Source: Hevea brasiliensis (Eukaryota; Streptophyta; Magnoliopsida; Malpighiales; Euphorbiaceae). From it: a DNA stretch of 64,000 nucleotides. Shown piece by piece: positions 47,710 through 59,076 of this stretch. Made by a program: the position numbers and the translations under genes. The stretch's first letter is position 1; each line of letters begins with the position of its first letter. The notes below the pieces were generated by a model, which worked only from the letters and a program-made list of their open reading frames with translations, was not told the origin of the DNA and made no database searches. Location: NCBI RefSeq assembly GCF_030052815.1, contig NW_026614728.1, forward strand, positions 61,573 to 125,572. Reading direction: 5' to 3'.

Positions 47710-48328
47710 AGGTACTGGAGACCTAGTTGGGGAGCCTAGCAGACATCAGACGAGGTGAGCCTTCAGAGCTGCATCTGGGGTCCGGAGTCACCTCACATCT
47801 ACACTGCATATGGTAGGACATTAGGACTATAAGTGGCCCTTTTGTATTTTGCATTTTGTATTAGTTTGGATTGTAACTATTAACTCCTGTAATTACGTAT
47901 TAATGTAAATATATGAAATTTCATATTATTGAGACTTTCTGCATTTTGTATGTTGATAAATGAAATGTTGAGAATGATTTGTGAATATGCTTCTAGTGAT
48001 GAAGTGAACAGAAAAGTTTTGAAAATAGTATTGTGATTTGAGATTGAAAGTTTGAGATTGACTTGAATGTGTATAATGGAGTTTGGATTCGGGAATTATT
48101 TTGGAAGTATTTTTAAACAGGTTCAGAAGAACTGTTTTTTCCAATTTACAGCCAGCACTCTGCCGGATTTTATATAAAATTTACAAATAAATTTAGATTT
48201 AGCTAAATTGAAAATAAATGAATTTTAAAGGGATAAATTATAATAGAAACATAAATTGGTGCTCCGGCATACTGAGTGACATAACTTGCTCGGCTACACT
48301 GTAGATGGGTAAGGGGTGTCACATTTAG

Positions 48329-48340
48329 TGGTATCAGAGC
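48329..48340 (+). promoter_or_regulatory. Element B primer-binding site (initiator tRNA-Met)
   Basis: TGGTATCAGAGC, five bases after the LTR, preceded by TTTAG. Confidence 0.9.
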
Positions 48341-48451
48341 ATCGGTTTAGGCGTTTCTGGGCCTAGATAGAGTACATACCATTGCATTGCATTTGTAAGC
48401 GTTGAGGTGACACTGATGCAGATCTGTTTGTTTTCTTATTTTGAAAAGGAT

Positions 48452-49700
48452 ATTAATCCTTCTTCGCAAAGAGCAGTTGATGAAGAGGTGGAGAGTCATG
48501 CTCCACCAAGGGCTGAGTCTGGGGGCAGGGGAGAATTTGCTCCACCAGCAGCTGAGGCACATGCCCAACCTCAATTTGCACTATTTCAACAAATGATCGA
48601 GTTTTATCGGTAAATGATGGGGGCAATTCCACCACCACAACCACGACCACAACCTCCACCAAGGCTACGAAATCTCATCCGGAGAAATTGAGGAAGCATG
48701 GGCTGTGGACTTCTTTAGGAAGAGGGAAGATGATCCCATGGCTGCAGAAAATTGGTTGGATAGAACCATCAGAGTGTTGAAACAGCTAAATTGCATCCTC
48801 AGCGAGAACGATGGGTCTTTGTGTCCCTACTTGAGGATGATGCATATCGGTGGTGGGACACGATAACGATGAGTGCAACTGAGCGGATCACACAGGAATT
48901 TTTCCTCACGAGTTCGGGAAGGAATATATTAGCAAATTGTATTTAGAAGAGCGAAGAAGGAATTTATCGGTTTGAGACAGACGGTTGTCGATGGTGAGTA
49001 TGGCGTGAGTTTGTCGATGAGCCGGTATGGGAGAGATAGTCCCCTACGAGGCGAGAGAGGTGCGACGATTTGAAGAAGGGCTCAATGACAACATCAAAGT
49101 CATGATCACGACCTTTGGAGATCACGGATTTTTCTAAAGCGGTAGATCACGGCATCAAAAGTGGAAAGGGTCGAATCAATGAACAAAGCGAAGGAAAAAG
49201 CGAAGGGGTTGGGTCGATCCAGTGCATTTTCTGCTCGATAAGAAGAAGTAAGGGTCCTCCTGCTCGAGTTCGGGACTATCACATGGTTAAGGCCGATCTC
49301 GAGGCCAGTCTCGAGAGGCGATCCACACCTAGGAGAGGCGATCCACACCATCAATGGGCGGCTCTCTAGGGGCGGTGTTTAGGGACCCGGCCCGGCATCT
49401 TACGCTTGTCGATGCCCGAAGTGGCATAAGGGGATTATTGGCGAGTGGCGGTGCATGCTTATGGTGTGGATCGGCGAACACCGGATCAAGAATTTTCCAA
49501 AGAGGACTACTCGTTGCTCCAACACAAGCGCGGACTGCTCTGCACCACAAAGGGTTAGGAAGCCTAGTAAACACAGGCGGTGGTCCATCAGAGGCTGCAT
49601 CCAAGTCGGTGAGAGGCCGGACACTTGAATACTGCGGGGCCTATGCCATCGAGCTCGGGAGGAGCAAGATGCCCCGGATGTCATCGGTGTGCGTTTTCCC
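48452..49700 (+). pseudogene. Element B gag, start codon lost and many frameshifts
   Basis: The gag N-terminus (PSSQRAVDEEVESHAPP) matches element E, but the codon aligned with E's ATG is ATT (48452-48454). A TAA at 48611-48613 lies where E has a glutamine codon. A proline/glutamine-rich segment follows, then capsid-like fragments (GLNDNIKVMIT, near 49078) and a zinc-knuckle remnant near 49450-49500, each in a different frame. The stretch 48700-49750 is unusually rich in CGA/CG compared with its surroundings. Open frames crossing it (for example 49354-49773) are shadows. Confidence 0.75.
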
Positions 49701-50087
49701 TCTACAACACTACGTGCATGCATTGGTGGATCCAGATCCACTCATTCCTACATTTGCATCAAACTACCCATAGAGGGGAGTTCCGGTGAGGATAGTGATC
49801 AAGACATTACGGTCACAAACCCACTAGGTCACAAAGTGTGGTAGTGAATAAGGTGTATAAAGGTTGCCCATTAAGGATTGGGGTATGAATTCTCGCGCAC
49901 CTAATTGAGTTGCCCTTTCCACGAGTTTGGCGTGATTTTGGGAATGGACTGGTTGTCACGTCATCGTGTAATAGTTGATTGCAAATTGAAGAGAATTTCT
50001 CGAAAACTTAGAGGTAATGAGATCACTATTGTAGGTGAAAGGACGATTTCTGTCAATGTTATCTCACCACGATTGCAAGAAGATTGA
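49700..50087 (+). pseudogene. Element B aspartic protease, frameshifted at the active site
   Basis: Near 49720-49745 the catalytic block reads DPDPLIP in one frame. One base is missing compared with the DPGSTHS blocks of A and D2, so the frame breaks exactly at the active site. The downstream part is open at 49905-50087 with FGVILGMDWLSRHRVIVDC, the second conserved protease block. Confidence 0.8.
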
Positions 50088-50776
50088 TGAGAAAAGGCTG
50101 TGAAGCTTACCTAGCACATGTGGTTGATACTAGGCAAGCTAAGCCAAACCTGTGTAATATACCCACAGTAAGAGACTTCCCAGATGTGTTTCCTGAGGAG
50201 TTGCCTGGTTTACCACCAGAAAGGGAAGTCAAGTTTGCTATTGAGGTAATGCCGGGTACAACACCCATTTCTATTGCTCCTTATAGGATGGCACCCACTG
50301 AATTGAGGGAGTTGAAAACTCAATTGCAAGAGTTGCTTGATAAGGGGTTCATACGCCCCAGTGTGTCACCATGGGGAGCTCCGGTGCTATTTGTGAAGAA
50401 AAAGGATGGAACCTTAAGATTGTGTATTGATTACCGGCAGTTGAACAAAGTAACTGTGAAGAACAAATATCCATTGCCCAGAATCGACGATCTATTTGAT
50501 CAGTTGAAAGGAGACGGTGTATTTTCAAAAATTGATCTCAGATCAGGGTATCATCAGTTGAGGGTAAAGGATGCAGATGTGTCAAAAATCGCATTCAGAA
50601 CTCGGTATGGGCATTATGAATTTCTAATGATGCCGTTTGGGTTAACAAATGCACCAGCAGCATTTATGGACCTTATGAATCGTATCTTCCATCCATACTT
50701 AGATCGGTTTGTAGTGGTCTTTATTGATGATATTCTAGTGTATTCCAAGACAGGGAAGAACATGATGAACATTTGA
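50084..50776 (+). pseudogene. Element B reverse transcriptase (fingers and palm)
   Basis: This is an open frame of 230 residues. It holds [94 protein letters not shown] and [13 protein letters not shown], the complete RT catalytic region with the FIDD box. A frame change at about 50750-50776 separates it from the next piece. It is the best-preserved RT in the window. Confidence 0.93.
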
Positions 50777-51723
50777 GGATTGTTCTGCAAACCCTACGAG
50801 AAAAGAAGCTGTATGCTAAGTTGTCCAAGTGTGACTTCTGGATGAGTGAGATCTCTTTTCTTGGACACATATTGTCAGCTGAGGGGATTAGAATGGATCC
50901 CAAAAAGATAGAAGCAGTGATGGAATGGAAGCCTCCCAGAAATACAACTGAGGTCAGAAGTTTCTTGGGGCTAGCTGGGTATTACAGAAGATTTGTGAAG
51001 AGGTTCTCTCTTATAGCTGCTCTAATGACCAAGTTGTTGCACAAGAATGTGAAATTTGGCTGGAACGACAAGTGCCAAGCCAGTTTTGAGAGGTTGAAGG
51101 CTATGTTGACAGAAGCACCAGTGTTAACACAGCCAGTGTCAAGAAAAGACTTTGTGGTCTACAGTGATGCCTCGCATAATGGGCTAGGGTGTGTGTTGAT
51201 GCAAGAGGGGAAAGTGGTAGCCTATGCTTCTAGGCAGTTAAGGCCACATGAACAGAACTACCCTACTCATGACCTAGAGTTAGCAGCAATCATCTTCGCA
51301 CTGAAGATATGGAGGCATTATTTATATGGTGAAAAATGTTACATTTATACGGACCACAAGAGCCTAAAATACTTGCCAACCCAGAAGGAGCTCAACCTCA
51401 GGCAGAGGCGATGGATTGAGTTCCTGAAGGACTATGATTGTGTGATTGATTATCATCTTGGGAAGGCAAATGTAGTTGCTGATGCTTTAAGCAGGAAGTC
51501 CATCACAGCTTTAAGATCACTCAATGCCTATCTGTCCTTAGCTCAAGATGGAGCTATTTTGGCTGAGTTACAAGTGAGGCCAACCCTGCTACAGCAGATA
51601 CAAGATGGGCAGAGGGCAGATGAAAAACTAATGGCCATTGTGGGAAAAATTCCTGAGGGGAAGGAAACTGAATATGAGGTGAAAGCAGATGGGTGTCTGT
51701 ACTATAGAGGAACTGAAGACTAG
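50773..51723 (+). pseudogene. Element B RT thumb, RNase H and integrase start
   Basis: An open frame of 316 residues. It begins with [11 protein letters not shown] and [11 protein letters not shown] (RT thumb), then [12 protein letters not shown] (connection), and RNase H with [38 protein letters not shown] and [10 protein letters not shown]. It ends in the integrase N-terminal region at LYYRG followed by a frameshift. RNase H looks intact within this piece. Confidence 0.93.
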
Positions 51724-52254
51724 TATTCTGAAAGAAGCACACACTAGTGTTTATGCTATGCACCCGGGGAGCATAAAAATGTATAATGATTTGAAGCCTC
51801 ATTATTGGTGGCCTGGTATGAAAAGGGATATAGCTGACTATGTGACTAAGTGTTTGCATGTCAGCAAGTTAAAGCAGAACATAAAGTTCCATCAGGATTG
51901 CTATAACCTATAAGCATACCTGCATGGAAATGGGACCGGGTCACTATGGATTTTGTTAGTGGTCTACCTCTCAGCCAAAGGAAGCATGATGCAGTGTGGA
52001 TGATAGTGGATAGATTGACAAAGTCAGCACATTTGATGCCAGTTAGGACTGACTACTCATTGGAGAAGCTAGCAGAATTATATATCAGTGAGATGGTTAA
52101 ACTGCATGAAATCCCACTTTCCATCATATCTGACCGAGACCCAAGGTTTACATCGAGATTCTGGAAAAAGTTGCAAGAAGCCTTAGGCACATAACTCCGT
52201 TTTAGCAGTGCTTTTCATCCCCAGATGGATGGACAGTCAGAATGAGTAATCTAG
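51689..52254 (+). pseudogene. Element B integrase, part upstream of the 74-bp insert
   Basis: The zinc region is at 51689-51913 (EAHTSVYAMHPGS, HYWWPGMKRD), with its CxxC disrupted by a frame change. The core at 51946-52194 has [13 protein letters not shown] and [12 protein letters not shown], which carry the first two catalytic aspartates. Read on in the same frame, three further stops fall before 52254 (TAA after GT, TGA within GQSE-VI, TAG after VI). All fit C-to-T changes relative to A and D2. It ends at the insert. Confidence 0.85.
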
Positions 52255-52328
52255 GTAAACCTAAGAACTAATTGAATTTTCGCAATTAATAAATTGAAAT
52301 GATAGTAATAATGTGAATTATGTGATAG
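52255..52328 (+). other. 74-bp GT...AG insert in the integrase, intron-like
   Basis: The insert begins GTAAAC and ends GTGATAG. It is AT-rich and lies exactly between the codons for ...VI(stop) and ILED. In A and D2 these codons are adjacent (VIQILED), so removal of the 74 bases would restore colinearity and frame (phase 0). The length is near the lower limit for plant introns. A small insertion with chance GT/AG ends is the alternative. Confidence 0.55.
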
Positions 52329-53076
52329 ATCCTGGAGGATATGCTAAGGAGTTGTGTCATTGAGTTTGAGGGGAGTTGGGATAGATATCTCCCACTGGCA
52401 GAATTCGCATATAATAATAGCTACCAAGCTAGCATTCAGATGGCTCCGTATGAAGCACTGTATGGGAGGAAACGTAGAACCCCAGTATGTTGGACTGAAT
52501 TGGGCGAAGATAAGCTTGTAGGACCAGACCTGGTGAAACAGGCTGAGGAGAAAGTGAAAATAATCAAAGCTAACCTGAAGGTTGTCTCAGATAGACAGAA
52601 ATCATATGCCGACTTGCAGAGAAAAGAGATAGAGTATGCAGTTGGCGATAAAGTGTTTCTCAAAGTCTCACCGTGAAAGAAAGTACTGAGGTTTGGGAGA
52701 AAGGGTAAGTTAAGCCCTAGGTTCATTGGCCCATATGAAGTCATTGAACGTGTGGGACCAGTGGCCTATCGGCTAGCTTTACCACCAGAACTGGATAAAA
52801 TACACAATGTATTCCATGTTTCTATGCTGAGAAGATATCGCTCAGACCCTTCACATGTCATTTCCATGGAAGAGATTTAAATCCAACCGGACTTGACATA
52901 CACAGAAGAACCTATACAAATCCTAGCTCGGGAAGTGAAGGAACCAAGAAATAAACAAATTCCACTGGGGAAAGTGTTTTAGAGGCACCACAACACTGAA
53001 GAGGCAACTTGGGAAAGTGAAGAGATAATGAGGCAACAGTTCCCTCAACTGTTTGCATCAGGTAAATTTCGAGGAT
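52329..53076 (+). pseudogene. Element B integrase C-terminus and chromodomain
   Basis: A single frame. ILEDMLRSCVIEFEGSWD, EFAYNNSYQAS, YEALYGRKRRTP, then stop TGA at 52674-52676. It continues through [14 protein letters not shown] (GPY/F), [26 protein letters not shown] (chromodomain-like end) and LFASGKFRG, to a TAA at 53074-53076. Two more in-frame stops occur, after SMEEI and after GKVF. They fit single-base changes at glutamate or tryptophan codons judged from the sister elements. Confidence 0.88.
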
Positions 53077-53087
53077 AAAATTTTTAT

Positions 53088-53100
53088 TAGAGGGAAAGAG
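53088..53100 (+). promoter_or_regulatory. Element B polypurine tract
   Basis: TAGAGGGAAAGAG directly before the 3' LTR. G-poor compared with A and D2. Confidence 0.7.
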
Positions 53101-53539
53101 TTGTAATATCCTCATTTAGCTAGTCCGTACAGTCTACTGTTCCGGTGACCAGTGCCGGTCCGGATAGCTAGAACGTTCAAAAAAATATTTAAACTAAAGT
53201 GAAAAACCAAAAATTAACTCAAATAATTAATAAGAAAAAAATTTAGAAAAAAATTATAAAATAATTTTTGGGACTCCAGAGAAGGGTCATTGAGGTTCTT
53301 ATGGCATTAGAATGGCAAGAAAATACTTAGAAAAATTTTTCAATCGGTACAAACAATTTTGGCCCGTTAAGCCAAACGGAGGGCATTTTGGTCATTTCAT
53401 CTTCATAGATGACTTTTGGGCCAACTTGTCTAGTTAAATAAAAAATTTATATAACATAAAATATGATTAAATGTTGTTAAAAATTTAATTGAAATTAATT
53501 GGACAAGAAAAGGATGGAAAAATGAAAGAAATTGAAATT

Positions 53540-53615
53540 ATGACATCATAAGGATGTCATTAAAAGTCTCTAACACAATCAAGTGTTGACACATGTCACC
53601 AAGGTATTTAAAAAG
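53540..53615 (+). promoter_or_regulatory. Candidate promoter copy in element B 3' LTR
   Basis: The same ATGACATC...GATGTCAT inverted repeat (53540-53560), with TATTTAAAAAG at 53605-53615. Confidence 0.4.
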
Positions 53616-55504
53616 ACTTAAGTGGCAGAAAAAGAAAGAAAAAGAAGTCCAAAAATTCGTGAACCCTCTCTCCTTCTTCTTCATGCCACCCCCTTTGCCC
53701 TCCATAACCAAAGCTTTACCAAGCTTGATTTCTTGGGTTTCCATTCATTAAAACTTAAACTTCTCAACACAAAAACTTGCTCTTACACCTTGGTGATTCT
53801 TTTGGGAGCAAAAAGAAGAGGAAAACAAGAGCTTTAGCAAGTGAGAAAATCTCACTTCTTTGAGGTTAGTGACCTAACCCTAAATTTTTTACTTTGAATA
53901 CATGTTTAGGGACTTGAATAAGTGTGAATTGCAAAGAAAAATTATTGAAACCCTAGATTTTGGGCAGCCATGGTTAGGGTTTGATGGGGTTGAGTCTAAT
54001 GAAGTTAAAAGACTATTATGGCTGCCCACAATATGTATTTACTAAGTGGATTGATGAAATGCAAGTTAAATGCATAATTTGAGATGTTAGGGTTTGGGTT
54101 TGGGTATAAAAATGGGATTTTGACCATGTGATGATGAAAATAGGTTTTAATGGTCAATTAGTGACCTTTTAGTTCTGTTTAATTCAAAAATGAAGTGTGT
54201 TGAGAGATGGGATTGGGTTTGGAGTGGCTGCCATGAAAGTGACCTGCAGAATGGAGTGACCTGTAGAATTGGACTTGAGTCCAGTAGGTTTGGGCAGCAA
54301 TAACTGGAATTGTAGAGGTTCAATTTGTACAAGGCTAATTGGAAATGAAACTAGACACATAATGACACAACTTTGGTGAAGAAAGCATGCCCATAAAACC
54401 AAACTAAGTGGACCAAAAAATTGCCCTAATCCGGGTGAACTGCAGTCTGTTTCTGCAGAATGACCAAATGAACAGTGTTGTTCATTTGGCTATAACTCAG
54501 TGTAGAATGGTCCAATTGACCTGAAATTTTACCATCAATAAGCTGATATATAGACCAACAACTTTCATGAAGAAACCTACCCCAAATTATGACCAGAACC
54601 TATCCAACAAGTGAGTTGCAGATCCATCGTTCCTTTGCTGTAGATATGGTCAGCCCAGAAAAATTTCAATCCGGCCAGTTGTGGTTTTTAGACCATAACT
54701 TGAGATAAAAAACTTCAAATGGAGTGATTCAAAAAAGTAAATTCAACTAGACAAAATAAGAAACAACTTTCATGTTGATCATTTTGCCAAATTCCCACTT
54801 CAAAAATGACTAATGGAACAGTAAAAATAAGGTATGAAAACTGAAAATTTTGCTCAATTAACTTTAAACTTAGAAATGGTATTGGCAACCAATACCAACA
54901 AATTTTGAATGCAAAATGTGGTATGTTGGGAGTATTAAAACCAATACACCTATTCTCTATGCAAAAGTCAACATTTTGGTTGACTAATGAAGTGAATAGT
55001 AAGACCAAAACTTGAAATTCAAAAATTATAAAACTTAAAAATGTAATATGCCCTAGTATACCTAGCAAGATTGGTTTGGATAGCTTGGCATGCCAATAGG
55101 GTTCTGTTAGCAGTACTGCATATGGCTTCATGCCATTCTGTGTTTCATGGCTTTCCCATGCCATTCTGTGAAATAATAGCCTTTGGCTATGTTATTTGAG
55201 TTGATATGCTTGGGTTTTGACCCTGATAATTATTACAGCTTATTAGCTGTTCTGTTGCACACCGGGAGACACAATGTAACCGATGTTGTGATGGTCAAAG
55301 GTACTTAGTACCAGGTGCCAGTTTACCCGTTTATCTAGTCCAGTCAACTAGTATGGGTTACTCGGGCAATGATAATAAACCTTACAGAAATTTAAATGGA
55401 TAATACTGCAATTAATAGCAGAAATTAAGTCTACTCAAAACTGTAAACATATATTCTGCATATTTATTTTTTATTTCATTTTATTTTATTTTATATTGTC
55501 ACCA

Positions 55505-55543
55505 CTAAGCAGAATTGCTTAGCGCGTCGCTTTTGCCACGCGC
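55505..55543 (+). other. Twin-hairpin motif in element B 3' LTR
   Basis: CTAAGCA pairs with TGCTTAG (55505-55522), and GCGCGT pairs with ACGCGC (55522-55543). Both stems are perfect. Confidence 0.7.
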
Positions 55544-56162
55544 AGGTACTGGAGACGTAGCTGGGGAGCCCAGCAGACATCAGACGGGGTGAGCCTTCAG
55601 AGCTGCATCCGGGGTCCGGAGTCACCTCACATCTGCACTGCATATGGTAGGACATTAGGACTATAGGTGGCCCTTTTGTATTTTGCATTTTGTATTAGTT
55701 TGGATTGTAACTATCAACTCCTGTAATTATGTATTAATGTAAATATTTGAAATTTCATATTATTGAGACTTTTTGCATTTTGTATGCTGGTAAATGAAAT
55801 GTTGAGAATGATTTGTGAATATGCTTCTAGTGATGAAGTGAACAGAAAAGTTTTGAAAATAGTATTGTGATTTGAGATTGAAAGTTTGAGATTGACTTGA
55901 ATGTGTATAATGGAGTTTGGATTTGGGAATTATTTTGGAAGTGTTTTTAAACAGGTTCAGAAGAACTGTTTTTTCCAATTTACAGCCGGTACTCTGCCGG
56001 ATTTTATATAAAATTTGCAAATAAATTCAGATTTAGCAAAATTGAAAATAAATGAATTTTAAAGGGATAAATTGTAATAGAAACATAAATTGGTACTCTG
56101 GCATACTGAGTGACATAACTTGCTCGGCTACACTGTAGACGGGTAAGGGGTGTCACAGTCGG

Positions 56163-59076
56163 AACCCGTAGTAAGCCTAAAACTATAAACTTTGACCTTC
56201 TAAGGGCCTACATAACTAATTTGGAACTTTCTTAAAGTCTAAGGGAGGTTCTTTCCTCCCTAGGACTCAAACTCATCAGAAAGAGCTTAAAACTTTAAGT
56301 GTATTATGCCAAAATTTCCTTTTCTATTTCTATCTTTTATTATCATTATTATTGTACTAAACTTTATTTCTAAAAAACTAAGCTCTTTTTATAACCTTTG
56401 CATGACTACTATAAATCATATACTTTCTTTGAATTGTTTCCCTAGGAAGAGCATGCTATAGACCTTTACTTTCTTATCTCTGTTATGACTATTCATCATT
56501 CTCATTCATAAGCTTTAGAAAAGTTCCCCTTAAGGAATCTCTTTTTCTTGTTCAATGCATCTTAACTTTAACTACTTCCTATTAATAACACTATCTTTAC
56601 TTCTTTGTGAACATTCAGTCTACCCTTGGTATTGAGATACTCAAGAGGGTCATTGATTACCCCAGTAGAATTTCATTAACTTTCTCAAATTTTGTGCGAC
56701 TAATAAAACAATACTTTACTCTATCTTCATTATATAATTATGCATTCAAATTTTATCATGCTCTTCCATTGGAATAACTCACTACACATACATTTAAATA
56801 ACCTACTCTCAAACACATTTTTATGATGTCATCATATATTAGACATACATGCCCACACCACAAACATTAAACATAAAATCATAATATAACAAATACATTC
56901 ACTTACATGACACCATGACATGCATAAATACATACATCCATACTATTAATACATTTGTACATAACATGTTAACGACTAACACTATGATAATATCTAGTCT
57001 TCTAACATACCGTAACCACTCCTAGATTCCTGTGCTCCTACTACTTGTAAAGATTATTTTTGTTAAGTGGGGAGAGGGGAGTGAGTGGGAGGCTCGAGCA
57101 TAAACTTCTTAAAATAATTACACACATTTTCAATTACATACACATGGTTGTCAATCACATGAATGCATCAATCATCAAACATATGCAAACATGGTAGTCA
57201 TAACACTTGTGACTCCTTTACAATCCAATGTGCTCGGCTCATATAGACACTCCTCAAGACTTATGCTTAAAACATGACACGTGCCATGTACTAGGGGCCT
57301 CATAAGGATTTCACCTAGATTTTTGAATCCATAACATACACAACATAATACCATATAACATCTGGGAGTCAGTGGGTCATCCATAAACTACCTCACATCA
57401 TAAACATATATGCAATTACATAAAGTATGTTTATAATTCATTACACCCTAATATCAATGCATTTCATGATGCATGATTAGCTTAAAGCAGAAATTAAAAT
57501 AATAAAAAAGCATTAGAAATTAATTTAAGTAGTTTATACTTACCTCTTATAGTACTTATTCATTTACTCTTGCCCCCCTAGAACTGGCAAGTAGACTTAA
57601 TTTTATGTGTGCTTCATAGGATTGTCTGACATCAAACTGACTCGGTGCTTGACTTCCTTAAACTTTGATCACCCAGTCTGATCAAGTAGTGAAACAATAA
57701 ACATATTGATTCTATGTCTTAAACTTTTTTAAAACATATAATGGACCTTTAGTGTACATCATCTAGGTCCTTTTAGTAGCAAAATCATGTTTTGGAGCCT
57801 TAGAACTAAAGTAGAAATAAGGCTGGTAGAATTAAGTTCAGCTATCGAAGTCTTGAACTTCGGTTGCCAAAACTTTGAAAAGTAGTTGCCTTTTCCAGGT
57901 AGTAGCTACTGCGACTATGAAAGTCTTAAATCTTGGTTGTCAAAATCTTGAGCCTTTTTTTTTTCCTTTTGTCTAGAAATGATTGCAGCTTCCTAATCCA
58001 GAGATTTTCTAGATTTTTTAGAGAAACTACATGCTTCAGCTATTGAACTAATAGTTTTTAACAGTCAAACTTGGGAATTTCTAGAATTTTCAAGTTGGAA
58101 ACCTATAGAATTTCACTTCCCATAACACTAAAACATAATCTAAGCTCCCAAAACATGATCCAAATGTCCCATTGCATGATCCAAATGTCCCATCACATAC
58201 TTAAGGTCTAAAACAACTTGAATTGAAGCTCAAGTTACACATGCAACCAACATGAACCTGAATTTAAGGTTTTATCAAGCTTCAAAAATCACATTTACAA
58301 GAAATCCTTAGGTTTAACTAAGGTAACTAGCCATTGAAGGCCTATAAACTTTAAACATAACAAAAATCAAGAATAAAACCTCAAAATTTGATAATTTTCA
58401 AAACAAAACATATAATTTATCAAAACTCTAGCATGCACGATCTTCTAAACTTCACACAATGAAGACCAACTAAAACTCTTTAACCCAAACATACAATTAG
58501 AGCCAAATAACTTAACATTCATAAATGTCCTTGGATCCTTCTGAAAGATCAAAACAAAAGAAGAACTACCTCTTTTTCCTTTAAGCTTGAGAAAGGGGAG
58601 AAGTCATGATTCAAGCTTTAACTACTCTCTCTAACTTGACAAAAGAAGAATCGAGCAAGAAATCTTAGAATTCTTCTTTGAAAGCCCTTTTTAAAACTAT
58701 AGCAACACAAGAAAAGAGAAAAGAGAAAAAAAAAAATCATTTTTCTTTAAAATTTAAACTAAAATGGGTTATTTATACCCTACTATTGGGAGTACTTTCA
58801 GCTGTCATTTTGTCCCAAAGGACATTTGAACGGTAAAAAAGACTTCAGTTGCCAAAATTTCCAACCTTTGGCTATCGAAGTTTCTTCTACCCAAAAACAA
58901 AACTTAAAGCCTTTCTTGGTCAAAATAATTAAAACACATTTTTTTTTTCTCTTTTACCACACCATACCATACATATAGAACTTATCACTATTTTCCTTGT
59001 TCATGAAGCCCTAAGTTTCATGAGAATTTCCCATCTACGATAGGAATTCTCACATTAAAAAATGGTGGGTATTACA
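56163..59076 (-). repeat. Family C 5' LTR, main part
   Basis: Continues 25352 across the element B insertion. From 56713 it is colinear with the left copy at 6290-8743. It ends GGGTATTACA at 59076, giving an LTR of about 2.98 kb starting TGTAATACCCACC on the minus strand. It then abuts MULE sequence. Open frames such as 57175-57384 are chance frames. Confidence 0.75.

Larger units (their letters stand above)
45315..48323 (+). repeat. Element B 5' LTR, main part
   Basis: Continues the 43-bp start at 25353. The first five bases, TCCGG, are the TSD of element A. Colinear with 53150-56157 and ends GGGGTGTCACA. It contains an inverted repeat plus TATA-like box (45713-45788) and twin hairpins (47671-47709). 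Open frames such as 45756-46010 are shared by both LTRs only because the LTRs are near copies. Confidence 0.88.
25353..56157 (+). mobile_element. Element B: chromovirus-type LTR retrotransposon carrying nested elements A and E
   Basis: 5' LTR: 25353-25395 plus 45315-48323. Interior: 48324-53101. 3' LTR: 53102-56157. Both LTRs share the TCCTCATTTAGCTAGTCC start and a GGGGTGTCACA end, and each is about 3.05 kb. The TSD is GTCAG (25348-25352) and GTCGG (56158-56162), one mismatch. The interior reads gag, protease, RT, RNase H, integrase, chromodomain-like tail, with many breaks. Element A was later inserted 43 bp into the 5' LTR. Confidence 0.88.
53102..56157 (+). repeat. Element B 3' LTR
   Basis: TGTAATATCC...GGGGTGTCACA, 3056 bp, uninterrupted. 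Candidate promoter at 53540-53615, twin hairpins at 55505-55543. Followed by GTCGG. Confidence 0.92.

Noticed and set aside
49354..49773. 139-codon open frame in element B
   Set aside because: It crosses gag and protease in mixed frames; the recognisable blocks fall in different frames and coordinates, so it is a shadow.
48324..53101. Possible endogenous pararetrovirus (RT plus RNase H)
   Set aside because: Integrase, chromodomain-like tail, LTRs, polypurine tract and TSD identify an LTR retrotransposon; no movement or coat protein is seen.
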